From Thalassiosira profunda (Eukaryota; Bacillariophyta; Thalassiosirophyceae; Thalassiosirales; Thalassiosiraceae), in contig JALLAP010000363.1 in NCBI GenBank assembly GCA_036939355.1, forward strand, positions 1 to 35,572: a DNA stretch of 35,572 nucleotides, in the 5' to 3' direction. Below the pieces are notes generated by a model that was given only the letters and a program-made list of their open reading frames with translations, did no database searches and was not told the DNA's origin. Of the stretch, positions 7,848-18,015 are shown in pieces (positions within the stretch are counted from its first letter, which is position 1; the number at the start of each line of letters is the position of its first letter). The position numbers and the translations under genes were made by a program.

Positions 7848-9149
7848 TCACTTTGACAGTATCGCGGCACTCTGCGGCAACACGTCCACCCGCGAGGTCT
7901 TGGCACTATCCTTGGCAGCGGCAGCATTTCCTTGCGATGCTTTGTACCACTGGACTGTTCGCCGGATGCCCTCGTCGAACGGAACTGTCGCCTCATACCC
8001 AAGCAACAACCTCGCCTTCTCTACGCTGGCGCAGGTGTATGGGACATCGCCGGGTTGGTCCGGCAGCTGTTTGATCACCGCCTTCTTTCCAGTGTGCTTC
8101 TCCACGATGGAAATGAACTCGTTCAGGGAGGTTCCGTCTCCCTTGCCAAGGTTGAAGACCATGTACGGATAGGGCCGATCAATGCTGCGAAGAACTCCGT
8201 CCACAATGTCTGAGATGTAGGTGTAGTCCCGGCTACTAGACCCGTCGCCGAACTTTTGCATCTCTTCACCTCTGCTGATGCGATCAATGAACTTGTAGGG
8301 AGCCATGTCGGGTCGACCGCGAGGTCCGTAGACAGTGAAGAAGCGTAGTCCGGAGACCGGAAGGTTGTAGAGGTGGTGATAAGTGTGGGCCAACAGCTCA
8401 CACGCCTTTTTCGTCGCTGCGTAGGGAGACACTGGATTATCGACGTTCTCCTCTTCGCTGAAGTACGTCGACTTGGATCCGCCGTAGACGCTGCTCGAGG
8501 AGGCGAACACAAAGTTCTTCACTCCGTACCGGTGGCTCATCTCCATCAACAGGGTAGTACCGCGAATGTTCGAGTGGATATAGACGTACGGATCTTGGAT
8601 GGACGGCCGGACTCCCGCCCTCGCCGCCATGTGGCACACCCACTCCGGTCGCTCCTTCTCGAACAGCGCGCGCATCAGCTTCTCGTCGCAAATGTCGCCC
8701 CGGTAGATGGCCAGTCGGTTCTCCTCAGGATACAGCTCCTGGAGTCGCCGCAGGTTGTTCTCCTTCACGCTCACATCGTAATAGTCGTTCATCTCATCGA
8801 CAATGACCACGTCGTCTCCGCGAGCGAGCAGCGCCTCGGCGACGGACGATCCGACGAAGCCTGCGCCTCCGGTGACGAGAATTTTCTTGTATCCCGCGTG
8901 CGGCTCGATGACCAGCGCCTCGTAGTTCGTCGCGTTACTGCTGGAGCAGACCGACATGTCGGAGTCGGTGAGGGACGACTGGTCCGACGCCGACGTGACG
9001 GAGGGGGTGGCGTTGCGAGTATCGATGTTGGTGATCATGGTGGAGGCAGATGCGACGAAGGGGATCGCTGCGGGAGGGAAGAAGGAGTGCAATGACGGGA
9101 GTTGCAAAGCGAAAATTATGAGCATGAGATGTGCTCGTATCGACAACAT
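7848..9149 (-). CDS. UDP-glucuronate 4-epimerase (NAD-dependent SDR)
   Basis: 433 residues, ATG at 9149. A hydrophobic N-terminus (LMLIIFALQLPSLHSFFPPA) is a signal peptide or signal anchor; the HSFFPP motif could alternatively mark plastid import. The catalytic body starts at ~88 with the NAD motif GGAGFVG (94-100). MAARAGVRPSIQDP, SSSSVYG and the catalytic pair Y243/K247 (YAATKK) follow, then GLRFFTVYGPRGRPDMA and GDGSSSRDYTYI. These are signature segments of UDP-GlcA 4-epimerases, which make UDP-galacturonate for acidic cell-surface polysaccharides, typically in the Golgi. Length is family-typical apart from the ~85-residue leader. The next gene diverges 321 bp away; its 3' neighbour is convergent 76 bp away. 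Confidence 0.93.
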   Translation of the reverse strand: MLSIRAHLMLIIFALQLPSLHSFFPPAAIPFVASASTMITNIDTRNATPSVTSASDQSSLTDSDMSVCSSSNATNYEALVIEPHAGYKKILVTGGAGFVGSSVAEALLARGDDVVIVDEMNDYYDVSVKENNLRRLQELYPEENRLAIYRGDICDEKLMRALFEKERPEWVCHMAARAGVRPSIQDPYVYIHSNIRGTTLLMEMSHRYGVKNFVFASSSSVYGGSKSTYFSEEENVDNPVSPYAATKKACELLAHTYHHLYNLPVSGLRFFTVYGPRGRPDMAPYKFIDRISRGEEMQKFGDGSSSRDYTYISDIVDGVLRSIDRPYPYMVFNLGKGDGTSLNEFISIVEKHTGKKAVIKQLPDQPGDVPYTCASVEKARLLLGYEATVPFDEGIRRTVQWYKASQGNAAAAKDSAKTSRVDVLPQSAAILSK

Positions 9150-9470
9150 CGTGGTGCTGGGCGGCGGAGGTGGGATAGGGAGTCAGCGGTGGTCGTGCGC
9201 CATGGCGTCAGAGGTGGAAGGTCCACCTCAGACCTCAGCGTGCGCTCTAACGAGCAACGAGTGGGATCGACGAGTCAGCGGGCAGGGCGAGACGCGTGGC
9301 GCGGGATAAATGGCTGCTGACGTACGCAAAAGTTGCCACTTATCTATCCTTCATCGAGGTGGAGGAGAGAGTCTACGAGTCGAGCGCGCGCTCACCGCGG
9401 TCCGCGGTGTCGTGGCCGAGACGACTGCAGGCACGCCATCAAGGTGAAGGCGTTTGGGCAACGCCTACCC

Positions 9471-10847
9471 ATGAGGCTCATTGCAATTGCCACGCTTGCT
9501 GCCCGCTCGGCCGCCTTAACTCTCAATAGCAATAGCTGGAGACGATTCAGTGCATCTTCTCTGCACCCGCACACACATGCACCACGCGGAAGCCGCGCCC
9601 TACTGCCGCCCACGCGGAGATCAATACAAACGTCGCTATACGCTATGGAGGGGGAAGCAATCAATGAATGGGCCGGGCTGACCGGGGCGCCGGGTTCCCT
9701 CGAGAGGCTGTGCACAGTCTCTCTCCGCGCCTGCCAACTCATGAACCCGCTCGTCTCTGCCATCTACTCGTCTTTGCAATCATCCACCAGCAGTGGCATG
9801 AAAATGGAGAAGAGGGACAATTCCGCGTTTACAATTGCAGATGGACTAGTGCAACGTTTGCTGACAGAGGCGTTATATTCGAACATCGCCTTCCGCGACA
9901 TCGTGGGAGAGGAAGAAGATGACGACCAAGCAGATGCGTCTGGCGGAGGGTGGTATCGAGTGCAAGGATTGAATGTGCCAGACGAGCTGCGGCCTTTGCT
10001 AGACACAGCGCGAGCAGATGTGGAGTCTCTCGCCACGGAGCATCTATCCTCCAAAACCAACGAATACAATCGCTTGACAGTGTTTATAGACCCAATCGAT
10101 GGCACCAGAGAGTTCGCGTCGGGAAACGGCGAGCAATGCTCCGTGTGCATCGGATTTGCAGACGAGCACGGCAAGGCAGTTGCGGGAGTGGTATACCGCC
10201 CGCTCTCGCAGCCAAATCCAACGTGGGTGGCTGGAGCGAGGGCCGAGAGTTACGCAGCTTGCGACTTTGGCGAGGGCACTTCAGATGCAAGGGAGGACAA
10301 ATGGGGCTTGCTCACAACGAACGGGGCCATCTCTCCCTTTGTGGAATCGCTCATGGAGGAGCTGCAATGCGAGAGAGTCAAGGCGGGTGGAGCCGGAAAC
10401 AAAATGATGATGCTGCTGGAAAGCAGCGTGACTCGCGATAGTATCGACAGAAGTCTATTGTACATCCAAGATCGCGGCGTCTCGCGTTGGGATTCGTGTG
10501 CAGCGGAAGCGTGCCTGGAGAGCTTTGGAGGCGCGCTGATGAAAATGACTCCTTTTCTCGAAGCGGATGACGCAATGGACAGCAATGCATGCTACACATA
10601 TCTGAGCAGCGAGTTCAATCTTGATTTTGTCCCCGGAAGTGCGAACCTGACAAAATATAACTGCCGGGCATCGGCTTCCACACAGGAACTCAATCAGAGG
10701 GTGTTTGACGCCGCTCAGGTGAAGCCTTACTCCAATTTGAACGGCATGGTGGCCTTTGGGAAAGAGTGGAATACTGGCGAAGGAAGGGCGCAAATCGTGG
10801 AGTCTATTCGGAGAGCCACTGCCAAGAATCCTCCTTCGTTCGATTAA
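9471..10847 (+). CDS. Inositol monophosphatase-family phosphatase, organelle-targeted
   Basis: 458 residues from the ATG at 9471 (the frame extends further to a TTG but begins poorly). The leader (MRLIAIATLAARSAALTL, then Ser/Arg/His-rich to ~60) looks like a signal plus transit peptide. The catalytic metal-binding motifs are all present: GEE at 146-148, DPIDGT at 207-212 and WDSCAAE at 340-346 (W340, D341). The Li+-sensitive family includes inositol monophosphatase, 3'(2'),5'-bisphosphate nucleotidase and fructose-1,6-bisphosphatase-like enzymes. REFASGNGEQ after DPIDGT favours the nucleotidase/IMPase side, but the substrate is not settled. Its stop codon is only 27 bp from that of the convergent VPS50 gene. 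Confidence 0.85.
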   Translation: MRLIAIATLAARSAALTLNSNSWRRFSASSLHPHTHAPRGSRALLPPTRRSIQTSLYAMEGEAINEWAGLTGAPGSLERLCTVSLRACQLMNPLVSAIYSSLQSSTSSGMKMEKRDNSAFTIADGLVQRLLTEALYSNIAFRDIVGEEEDDDQADASGGGWYRVQGLNVPDELRPLLDTARADVESLATEHLSSKTNEYNRLTVFIDPIDGTREFASGNGEQCSVCIGFADEHGKAVAGVVYRPLSQPNPTWVAGARAESYAACDFGEGTSDAREDKWGLLTTNGAISPFVESLMEELQCERVKAGGAGNKMMMLLESSVTRDSIDRSLLYIQDRGVSRWDSCAAEACLESFGGALMKMTPFLEADDAMDSNACYTYLSSEFNLDFVPGSANLTKYNCRASASTQELNQRVFDAAQVKPYSNLNGMVAFGKEWNTGEGRAQIVESIRRATAKNPPSFD

Positions 10848-10874
10848 TAGCGAGGGAGTCATCGCAGGACCCAT

Positions 10875-13800
10875 TTATCCAAACGCGTCGTAAATGTCGG
10901 CTACCACCTTCTTGTTGTCCGCCATCAGCTTCTTCTCTTGTTTCGAGGTTGCCGGTGTGGAAGTGACCAACGAAAGGCTGTGGTCGAAGTGGTAGTCTCC
11001 GGCGTTGTCTCGGATCCAGTTGACGGTGTCCTCATCCGGAAAGTAGAATACCTTCACCCAAGTATCGACGCATCGCATCATCTCTTCCCGGCACGCTTGT
11101 GGAGGAGGGCTGATCTTTGGATACTCGTCCTCGATTTCTGCCTGCACCGATTCCGGAACCAGTCCGTGCGATAGAGTTGCCAAGTCCATGCTCATCAACG
11201 ACCGGCCCTCCGTAGAACATTTCGTGACTTTGGAAAAGCCCTCCAGTAGCAGCAGGAAAGATGACCGCACAAGCTGATCCCAAGCAAAGTGCAGCGTCAG
11301 CTGAGGCAGCCTCATCGACGACGACATATAACCCCAGATGCCGGAGAATCTTTCACATAGGTCGTCGACGTAAGCATTGGATTGCTCCTGCATAATGTTG
11401 TCTTCCCAGACCCGGCCAGCACAAATGATCTGAAAGATCATCTCCTTCCCTGACAGCGCATTGGCAGTAGCGAACCGAGTTGCTTGCGTCACCAACAATG
11501 GCATGGCCGAGACAGCATGCTGTGCATATTCCACTAAAGACTCGCTCTTCCTGTCGGTGGTGACTTCTTCTTTCTCAATTGAAGACGCAAGATCTCGCAA
11601 GTCATCCCATAATGGCTGCTGTTGCACTTTGGCATCTTGCCCATCTCTGAATATCTTACTAGCAACATCGACGAGAATGGCAGAGAACAGACAGCTGCAC
11701 GCTGCTGCCGCCTCCTTCTCGAGTCGCTTCGCGGCGTTAGACGCCGCATCATCTGACCGAGGCGAAGCTGGGCTGATTTCATCGTCCAACGATTGGAACT
11801 TGTCCAGATTCACCATGTTCTCCAGTCTCTTGCGGCTGCTGTTGACGAAGTCCTGCGTCGACGCAAAGCTTTTCGCTTCTCGGGGAAGTGGCGCCAAGGC
11901 ATCAGCCCCCATTGTCAAAGAAAGTGTAGCCGACGACGCCGATCGAGCGTTTGTGCCTCTGCCGAAGCCAATCAATACATCTTCGTTCGCCTTGCTGGCG
12001 GCACAGAGCCGGAACACTGTGAGGATATAGAGATCAAAGAGTTTGATCACGGCCGCAGACGCATCATCGCTAACCAAGGGCAACGCTCCTCCGATCGCCA
12101 GGAGCCTCGCGGTCCATTTGACGAGGCCATTGGCCGAGCTCTGCGTGAGAATAGGAAACGATCGCTCCCCGCACGGATTCATCTCCACAAACTGCTGGAT
12201 GGTCGACGAAAAGGCAGTTGAAGACATGCCAAAGCAACCCTTGAGTCGTTGGGATGTCGAAGGATCAGCATCTGATGGTGAAGCGGGATCGTTGGGCTTC
12301 GTGGCTTCCAGGTATTGCGCAAACGAGGTGCAATACGCAAAGCCGCGGTCCTGGGATCTCGCTGTTATGAGAGTCTGGCGCTCAACCTTGCGTTGGCCAC
12401 CCGCTGAGCTCAAAAAAAGATCTCCGACGGCCTAGAGGTGTGTAGTGGGTGAGAGGAGCGTGGTTAGGAGCATCTCAACAACAAAGAAATCCTGTAGCCA
12501 AACAACCCACCTCATACACCGCTTGCATTGTGGACGCGTTGCACTGAGCACAGCTTTGGCCGGGACCTCTGCATCCTCTGCACGGTGTTCCGTTCATGTT
12601 GCCTTTGAAGGCACCTCCCTTCAATTCCAGCGGCGCCAGCTGCCAGGGCTCGTGCCGCAACAAAGTCCCAGTCGTTTTCATGGCCTCGACAAACACAGAG
12701 CGAATGTGTGAGTGATAAAGCTTGGAAAGCTCGTTCTTCAGCGAGCTGAGCTCATCTTCTTCTCGCTCTTCACCCAGGAAGTAACACGAAAAGTCGGCGA
12801 GCTGCAGCAGCACATGGTACGTCAAACGCAAGTTCCCTGTCGCAAAATCTGTGCTGTCGGCTGACTGGACCCCCAGACCGTCCCCTTGCGAATTGTAGAA
12901 CTCAACGATGTTGATCAGGGATGCTTCGCACTTCTTCCAGAGGGAATGGCGGATGTGCAGCATACTTGTCTCCATTGCTTTGAGTTGGACCAATCTTGAA
13001 GGCAAATGATGTGTTTCGATTTCGAGGTGCTCTGGTACTGACGTCGCGACCACCTCGTCCTCCNAATCTTGAAGGCAAATGATGTGTTTCGATTTCGAGG
13101 TGCTCTGGTACTGACGTCGCGACCACCTCGTCCTCCGGTGCCCGGTCGATCGACGCTTCGTCGCTGGTTGAAACAGATTGCCTATCTGAAGACATGGATG
13201 AAACTGATGCGTGGTGATCCGATTTCGATTGGTTCGGTTCACATTCAGATTGATCAACGATGTCCTCTGCGTTTGGCGCTGGATCATCGCCAGCCGGATT
13301 ATGCTTGCCAATGATTGCCTGGTGCCACTGAAGCGACACGGTGTACAGATTCATCAACTCGACAAGCCGCGAACAAAGATGGAAGAACGTGGAAGCGAGC
13401 GCACTACTGTCGTGTCCTCCACCAAGACGCATCACGAGCAGCTTGTTGGACAACGATTTAAGCTCCTCTTCATCAGTCGACTCGAACTTCATTTGACTGA
13501 GTTGGGTCTGAATGCCAGCAAGAGTTCGGTCGTCGCCGTCGTCCGACTTTTCGTGTTCGACCATGGCGCAGGCAAAGGCCCGGCCGGCCTCAAAAGAGTA
13601 TATTTTCAGCAGGCAAGAGGACCACTCAGATGCCATTGTGTCCAGAGATTGCTCATTGTTTGCTTTCAGCCGGCAACACGAAAGCCAGGATTGGAGGAGG
13701 GTCTCGTACTCGAGGCAGTGTCCGTCAAATCTGCTGGGGCATTTCTCTCCAGACGTGACCATCCTCCTGAAATGATCTGCCAGTGATTCCTCGATGCGCC

Positions 13801-15808
13801 TCAGCAACGCGTCTGGCAAGTGCATCATTCGGTCGCGCATTGGTCTCAGGCTGGAGGTGTGGTTGAGCACTTCCTCGCCACTGACCAAAGCCATCAAGCT
13901 TCTTGCCTCGTCGACCAGCGTATGGAACCTCTCTGGGTGGATGGTTTTCGCAGATACATCGTTCCACCAATTTGCTTCCTGATCGCGGATGGCCGATATT
14001 CGATCGATGGTCTGGAGCAAGTAGCGCAACCTATCTTTGCAATCGGCGAAGCGCACGACATCAAGGGCACCCGAGATGACGTTGTGCTTGCCGCCCGGAA
14101 CATCGTAACCATTCTTTGCATGGACTAAAGCCTCCCGGCTTGTCTGGGCCATCAGGAGGGCGGTGGATACGTCCAATTCGGCCGCGTAGACGCCTTCGAT
14201 CCCATTCTGGATTGCGTCAGCTTTCTGGCTCACCCGGGACAGGATGCACTTCATGATTTCGCCCGTGGCCAAGTCTAGTTCGGATAGGCGGTTGGATACG
14301 TAGCTGTCAAAATTGAGGTGATCGATGCTCTCGTCGGAATCGTCTTCCGAATCGGCTGGATCGTCCCCCAAGAAAGACTCCTTTACATCGATGATATGAA
14401 ACGGCCATGGAACGTTTAAGACTTCTTCCATGACGACCGAATCGAAGTGATCGCTGTCGCTGTATTCGCCTCCACTCACGAAATATCCATTGTGGATAAC
14501 GTCTGCCAATGTTTCCTCCAGCAACTCGTCTTCCAACTGCGCTGCATCAAATGTGTTCGCATTCTCCTTAGCTGTTGATGCCACGTGATGTGTCTGAATC
14601 CGACGCGTCAGAGACGCCAGAGGATCGTCCGATGACGCCGAAGGCAATGGAAGAGGGAGCCCCTCGAACAGTGTCGATGACATGAGCAACGATTGCTTCC
14701 TTTTGCTTTGCAGTTGAACCAGCAAAGACTTGTTCTCTTCTTCCATGTCATCCTGAACGTTTGTGCAATCATCATCTAACGATGAGCACGAGCTTTCGGT
14801 GACTGACTTTTGAGCTGACACGTCGAGGCACGTCTTTATGGTGACATCAAGCTCTGCGTCCAGATCAGAAACGAGGCACTGAATGGATGAGGGGGGCTCG
14901 TACGATGAAGCAGACTCCAGTGTTGCTGCTTGTTTGATGCCCTCCTCAATAGCTGCGTCTTCCTCGATACTGTTGGTCCTCCCTGCCCGATGAGGCGTAG
15001 ATTGTGGCTTCTCTTCGCCCGGTTCAGTTCGTTCGTACTCGTAGAGAACGTCATGCTGCAAATTGCCCTCCGTTGCGAAGACATCGTCACCCGAAGTAGC
15101 AACCTTGTTGCTCTCGCCGTCATCTCCATCCCCGATAGCACCTGTTGCGGCGTCAAAGTGCGAAAAGTCGGCGAACTCGATCACTCCTTCATCCTCATCC
15201 ATCTGATGCGTTCCTGCTCCGGGGGAGTTGCTACTTGGGTTGCTGCCTCCATCCAAGTAGCTGCCACAGCTGCTTGCCGACGTGGCGTACGATGCGTTTT
15301 CAATCTCCAGCATCCCCAACATTTGATCGAGAGCATCGTCCCCAAACGTGCGTCTCCGCCGGATTTTGGCGTTCGGCAAGTCTCCCTCTTCTCCCTCGGA
15401 GTCGGTGCCGTCCAGCAGCCAATCGTGGTCGAAGGACACCTCGCGCAGCGCCTTGATCTTGACCCTTTCGTTGCCATCGATGCATGTGTGGAGGCCGCAC
15501 ATCGAGTCATCGATCGTGTGGCATACATCGTACGCGGACCCCTCCTCGCCGATGCTCGACGTCCTGCTGTAGGCTGTTTCTTCTGCAAAGGAGTCCCCGT
15601 CGTTGAGGGACCCGCTCATTCTATCCAACCGATCTATAGGCCTGCGGGGCGACGAGCCTGCGCCATCTCCATTTTTTCGGCTGTCAACCCCATTGTGCGT
15701 GCCATCCGCATTCCCCTTTTTCGCGGACAGCCTCAGGAAACGGCCGAGCAACGGTGCACCTCTGCGAGGAGTGGCAGGTCCTCTGTCTTGAGGGATGCGC
15801 GTCGACAT
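10875..15808 (-). CDS. VPS50/syndetin, EARP-complex subunit; two exons, one assembly break
   Basis: Exons complement(12511-15808) and (10875-12431) flank a 79-nt phase-0 intron (GTGGGT...CTCTAG). The first exon is broken by an N at 13064 between duplicated 72-bp flanks; merging them keeps the frame and gives 1593 residues. Residues 1 to ~490 are acidic, Ser-rich and probably disordered, unusually long for the family. The conserved part begins near FDSYVSNRLSELDL. HSHIRSVFVEAMKTTGTLLRHEPWQL and the C-terminal stretch VWEDNIMQEQSNAYVDDL...KVTKCSTEGRSLMSMDL match the Vps50 domains in order. The protein acts with VPS51-53 in tethering for endosomal recycling. The start is the ATG at 15808. It diverges from NUDT15 by 295 bp. 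Confidence 0.88.
12992..13136. other. Assembly join: 72-bp exact duplication around a single N
   Basis: 12992-13063 and 13065-13136 are identical, separated by N at 13064. This is an unmerged contig overlap inside VPS50, not a tandem duplication: dropping one copy plus the N (73 bp) restores the reading frame. Confidence 0.95.
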
Positions 15809-16103
15809 GGCGAGCAATCAACGACAAACTATCGCGATGTTATTGACGCCAACGCAAGCGCCGCACGAGGAGAGGAGTGTCCCTGCAGGCGCTGCCTGGC
15901 CAAGCGCGGCGGAGGGGAGCCTTGCAAGCAAATAAAGGGAGGCAGGAAGCAGTTGCCTGTACGTAGCCGAAGTACGTACCTATTGGCCGTCAGGTAGCTA
16001 ACTCGGCCGATGTGCAAACTAAACAAACTACAATAAACTCACACAAAGCAAAAGCAAGTTCCGGGAGACGACCCCATCGTCGGCCGCGACGTCGAGGATA
16101 AGG

Positions 16104-16702
16104 ATGACGGTGGGGGCAGTTCACGTCGTTCGTGTTGGCGTGGGTGTCCTAATTCGTGATGCGAGAAATCCCAACAAGGTGCGCTTTTGTTTGGTGCGAT
16201 CATCTATGGTGCACACCTACTCCTTTCACACGCAATATTTGACTCTCAGGTATTTGCCGGGCTGCGACGAAACTCGCACGGGCACGGGACGCTCGCTCTC
16301 CCCGGAGGGCACCTCGAAATGTATGAAACGTGGGAGGAATGCGCCATACGAGAGACGTTGGAAGAAACCGGGCTGAACCTCACCAACGTGCGCTTTGGAC
16401 ACGTGACGAACGATATGATGCAAGAGCAGGGAAAGCATTACGTGACCATCTTCATGATGTCGGAGTGCGTGTGTCCCGATACGCGGCCGCAGAACCTGGA
16501 ACCCCACAAATGCGAGGGATGGAACTCTTACAGTTGGGAGGATCTCTGCAGATTTGCAACTAACCGTTCTGATGAAAGAGACACAAATGAAAGCGATGGG
16601 GAGGGGAAGGAGGAAGAAGATCCTATCCTCTTCGGTCCGCTTCTCCAACTGGTGGAGGAAAGCCCCCAAATTGTGCTCGACTTTCTCGGGAAATCGGCAT
16701 GA
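16104..16702 (+). CDS. NUDT15-like (MTH2) Nudix hydrolase, two exons
   Basis: Exons 16104-16178 and 16250-16702 flank a 71-nt phase-0 intron (GTGCGC...CTCAG). The 175-residue product reads VGVGVLIRDARNPNK across the junction into VFAGLRRNSHGHGTL. The Nudix box GX5EX7REUXEEXG is complete, from LPGGHLEMYETWEEC through RETLEETG. The closely following NVRFGHVTND and HYVTIFMM match NUDT15, which hydrolyses damaged or modified nucleoside triphosphates and their mono/diphosphate analogues. An acidic insertion (~DERDTNESDGEGKEEE) near residue 145 is lineage-specific. The stop is 26 bp from that of the convergent membrane-protein gene. Confidence 0.92.
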
Positions 16703-16728
16703 TTATACTCTCTGACAAGAATGCGAGA

Positions 16729-17724
16729 TCATCTGTCCTTCTTTCTCGAACGCGATCCCCCGCCAATCCCCCAGCTTTTTATCCTCCCCAGCATTCCCTC
16801 GATCGCGCCGCCTCCCTCTCCCCCGCCCTCTCGGCGGGAGCGGCGCTTTCGTCTCCTCCGGCTCTTGAGCAGCCGATCGCCCCCGCCGTTGCTGTGCATC
16901 GGGAGCGACCCGTCGGGGATGGCGTCGTAATGCCGTCGTCGATATCGAAAGTACGACGACACCAACAATCTCCGCAGGTGGCAGATCCGTCCCATCGCCG
17001 GGTTCAACTCCAGGTTCATGTCCTTCGTTTGGAGGTAGATGAGGCTGCACACCATCGTCAAGAAGTAGGCGGCCGCCGCCTTGAGCGCGTTGGCCGTCTC
17101 CTTCCGAAATCGATACGACCCGTCGTCTGCGAGGTTGGGTTTGGCCGACACCCCCTTGATGTACAAAGGTTGGGTTTCCATCATGATCGCCACCCAGATC
17201 AAGAAGAGCATGCCCACGAAGCTGCAGCCCGCGCACACTCTGGCCAGGAACGCCGGGTCCATGAACCCCTTGTCGTTGGAGATTGTCGCGTTTTTGCCCC
17301 CCAGATATCCCCGGTACGACGCCCGCTTCCCCTCTAACTGATATCGCTCGTAGCATTGATCATTTATCAGAAAGTCCGACAATGGCAGGGGCTTGTCCAG
17401 CACGTCCTCGTACCCCCGCTCGTACGCGTCCGGGGGGCGGTTGCCCCTCCGCCGGTCGTTCTCGTCGTTCTCCGAATCGTCGGACGATCGGTCGTCACCC
17501 CGCGACGAGAGGGTGTATAAGGGCCTCCGGCCGCCGTTGGGACTGCGGCGGGGGCTGAGGCCGAGGTTGTCGCTCACCCCGGGCGCATCGTGGTAGTAGG
17601 ACGCGACGACGCCCACGCCCTGAGACGTGCTCCCATCTGAGGGTGTCTCATTTGGCCGGGTCCGCCGCCGCCGCGAGTAGCTGGCGGGAAGCAATCCCGA
17701 CGACGCCGGCGACTGCATCCTCAT
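16729..17724 (-). CDS. Conserved-type two-TM membrane protein of unknown function
   Basis: 331 residues, ATG at 17724. A charged, Arg/Asp/Ser-rich N-terminal half (to ~150, probably disordered) precedes two hydrophobic helices: ~167-188 (CSFVGMLFLIWVAIMM) and ~218-236 (LKAAAAYFLTMVCSLIYL). A very basic tail follows (RYRRRHYD, SRRRRKRRSRR) and ends Gly-rich. The two helices are separated by a ~30-residue loop. The positive tail predicts a cytosolic or nuclear-side C-terminus by the positive-inside rule. I do not recognise the family. The clean open frame and alternating neighbours support a real gene. Confidence 0.65.
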   Translation of the reverse strand: MRMQSPASSGLLPASYSRRRRTRPNETPSDGSTSQGVGVVASYYHDAPGVSDNLGLSPRRSPNGGRRPLYTLSSRGDDRSSDDSENDENDRRRGNRPPDAYERGYEDVLDKPLPLSDFLINDQCYERYQLEGKRASYRGYLGGKNATISNDKGFMDPAFLARVCAGCSFVGMLFLIWVAIMMETQPLYIKGVSAKPNLADDGSYRFRKETANALKAAAAYFLTMVCSLIYLQTKDMNLELNPAMGRICHLRRLLVSSYFRYRRRHYDAIPDGSLPMHSNGGGDRLLKSRRRRKRRSRREGGGEGGGAIEGMLGRIKSWGIGGGSRSRKKDR

Positions 17725-18015
17725 GTCGGCCCGCGCGGCTCATGAAGCGCCGAGATGTGGAGGCGGAGCCGCGGAGAATGAACAGGCTGATTGAAACGGT
17801 GGGCGTTGAAAATGAAAAGCGCACCAAGGGGGTTTGGGTTCGAGCTATTTTGTCTTCTCTAGCTTCTAGAGCATTCGAGCTAGGATTTGTAGTAAGATCA
17901 TCAACGGCGGATTTGCTTTGCAGCTTTGCTCGCTGCAAAGTGCAACACCCCGGCCTCACCGCGGTGACCAAAGGGGTCGGTGGCCTCGGTGATAAGCGCA
18001 CGCGCATATCCCACG

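Noticed and set aside
12992..13136. 72-bp tandem duplications read as biological repeats or target-site duplications
   Set aside because: Identical length at three unrelated sites, an N between copies, and restored frames on merging all point to assembly overlaps.
14930..15997. Plus-strand ORF of 355 codons opposite the VPS50 N-terminus
   Set aside because: Antisense to a Ser/Asp-rich disordered region; no recognisable domain, and it crosses the divergent promoter.
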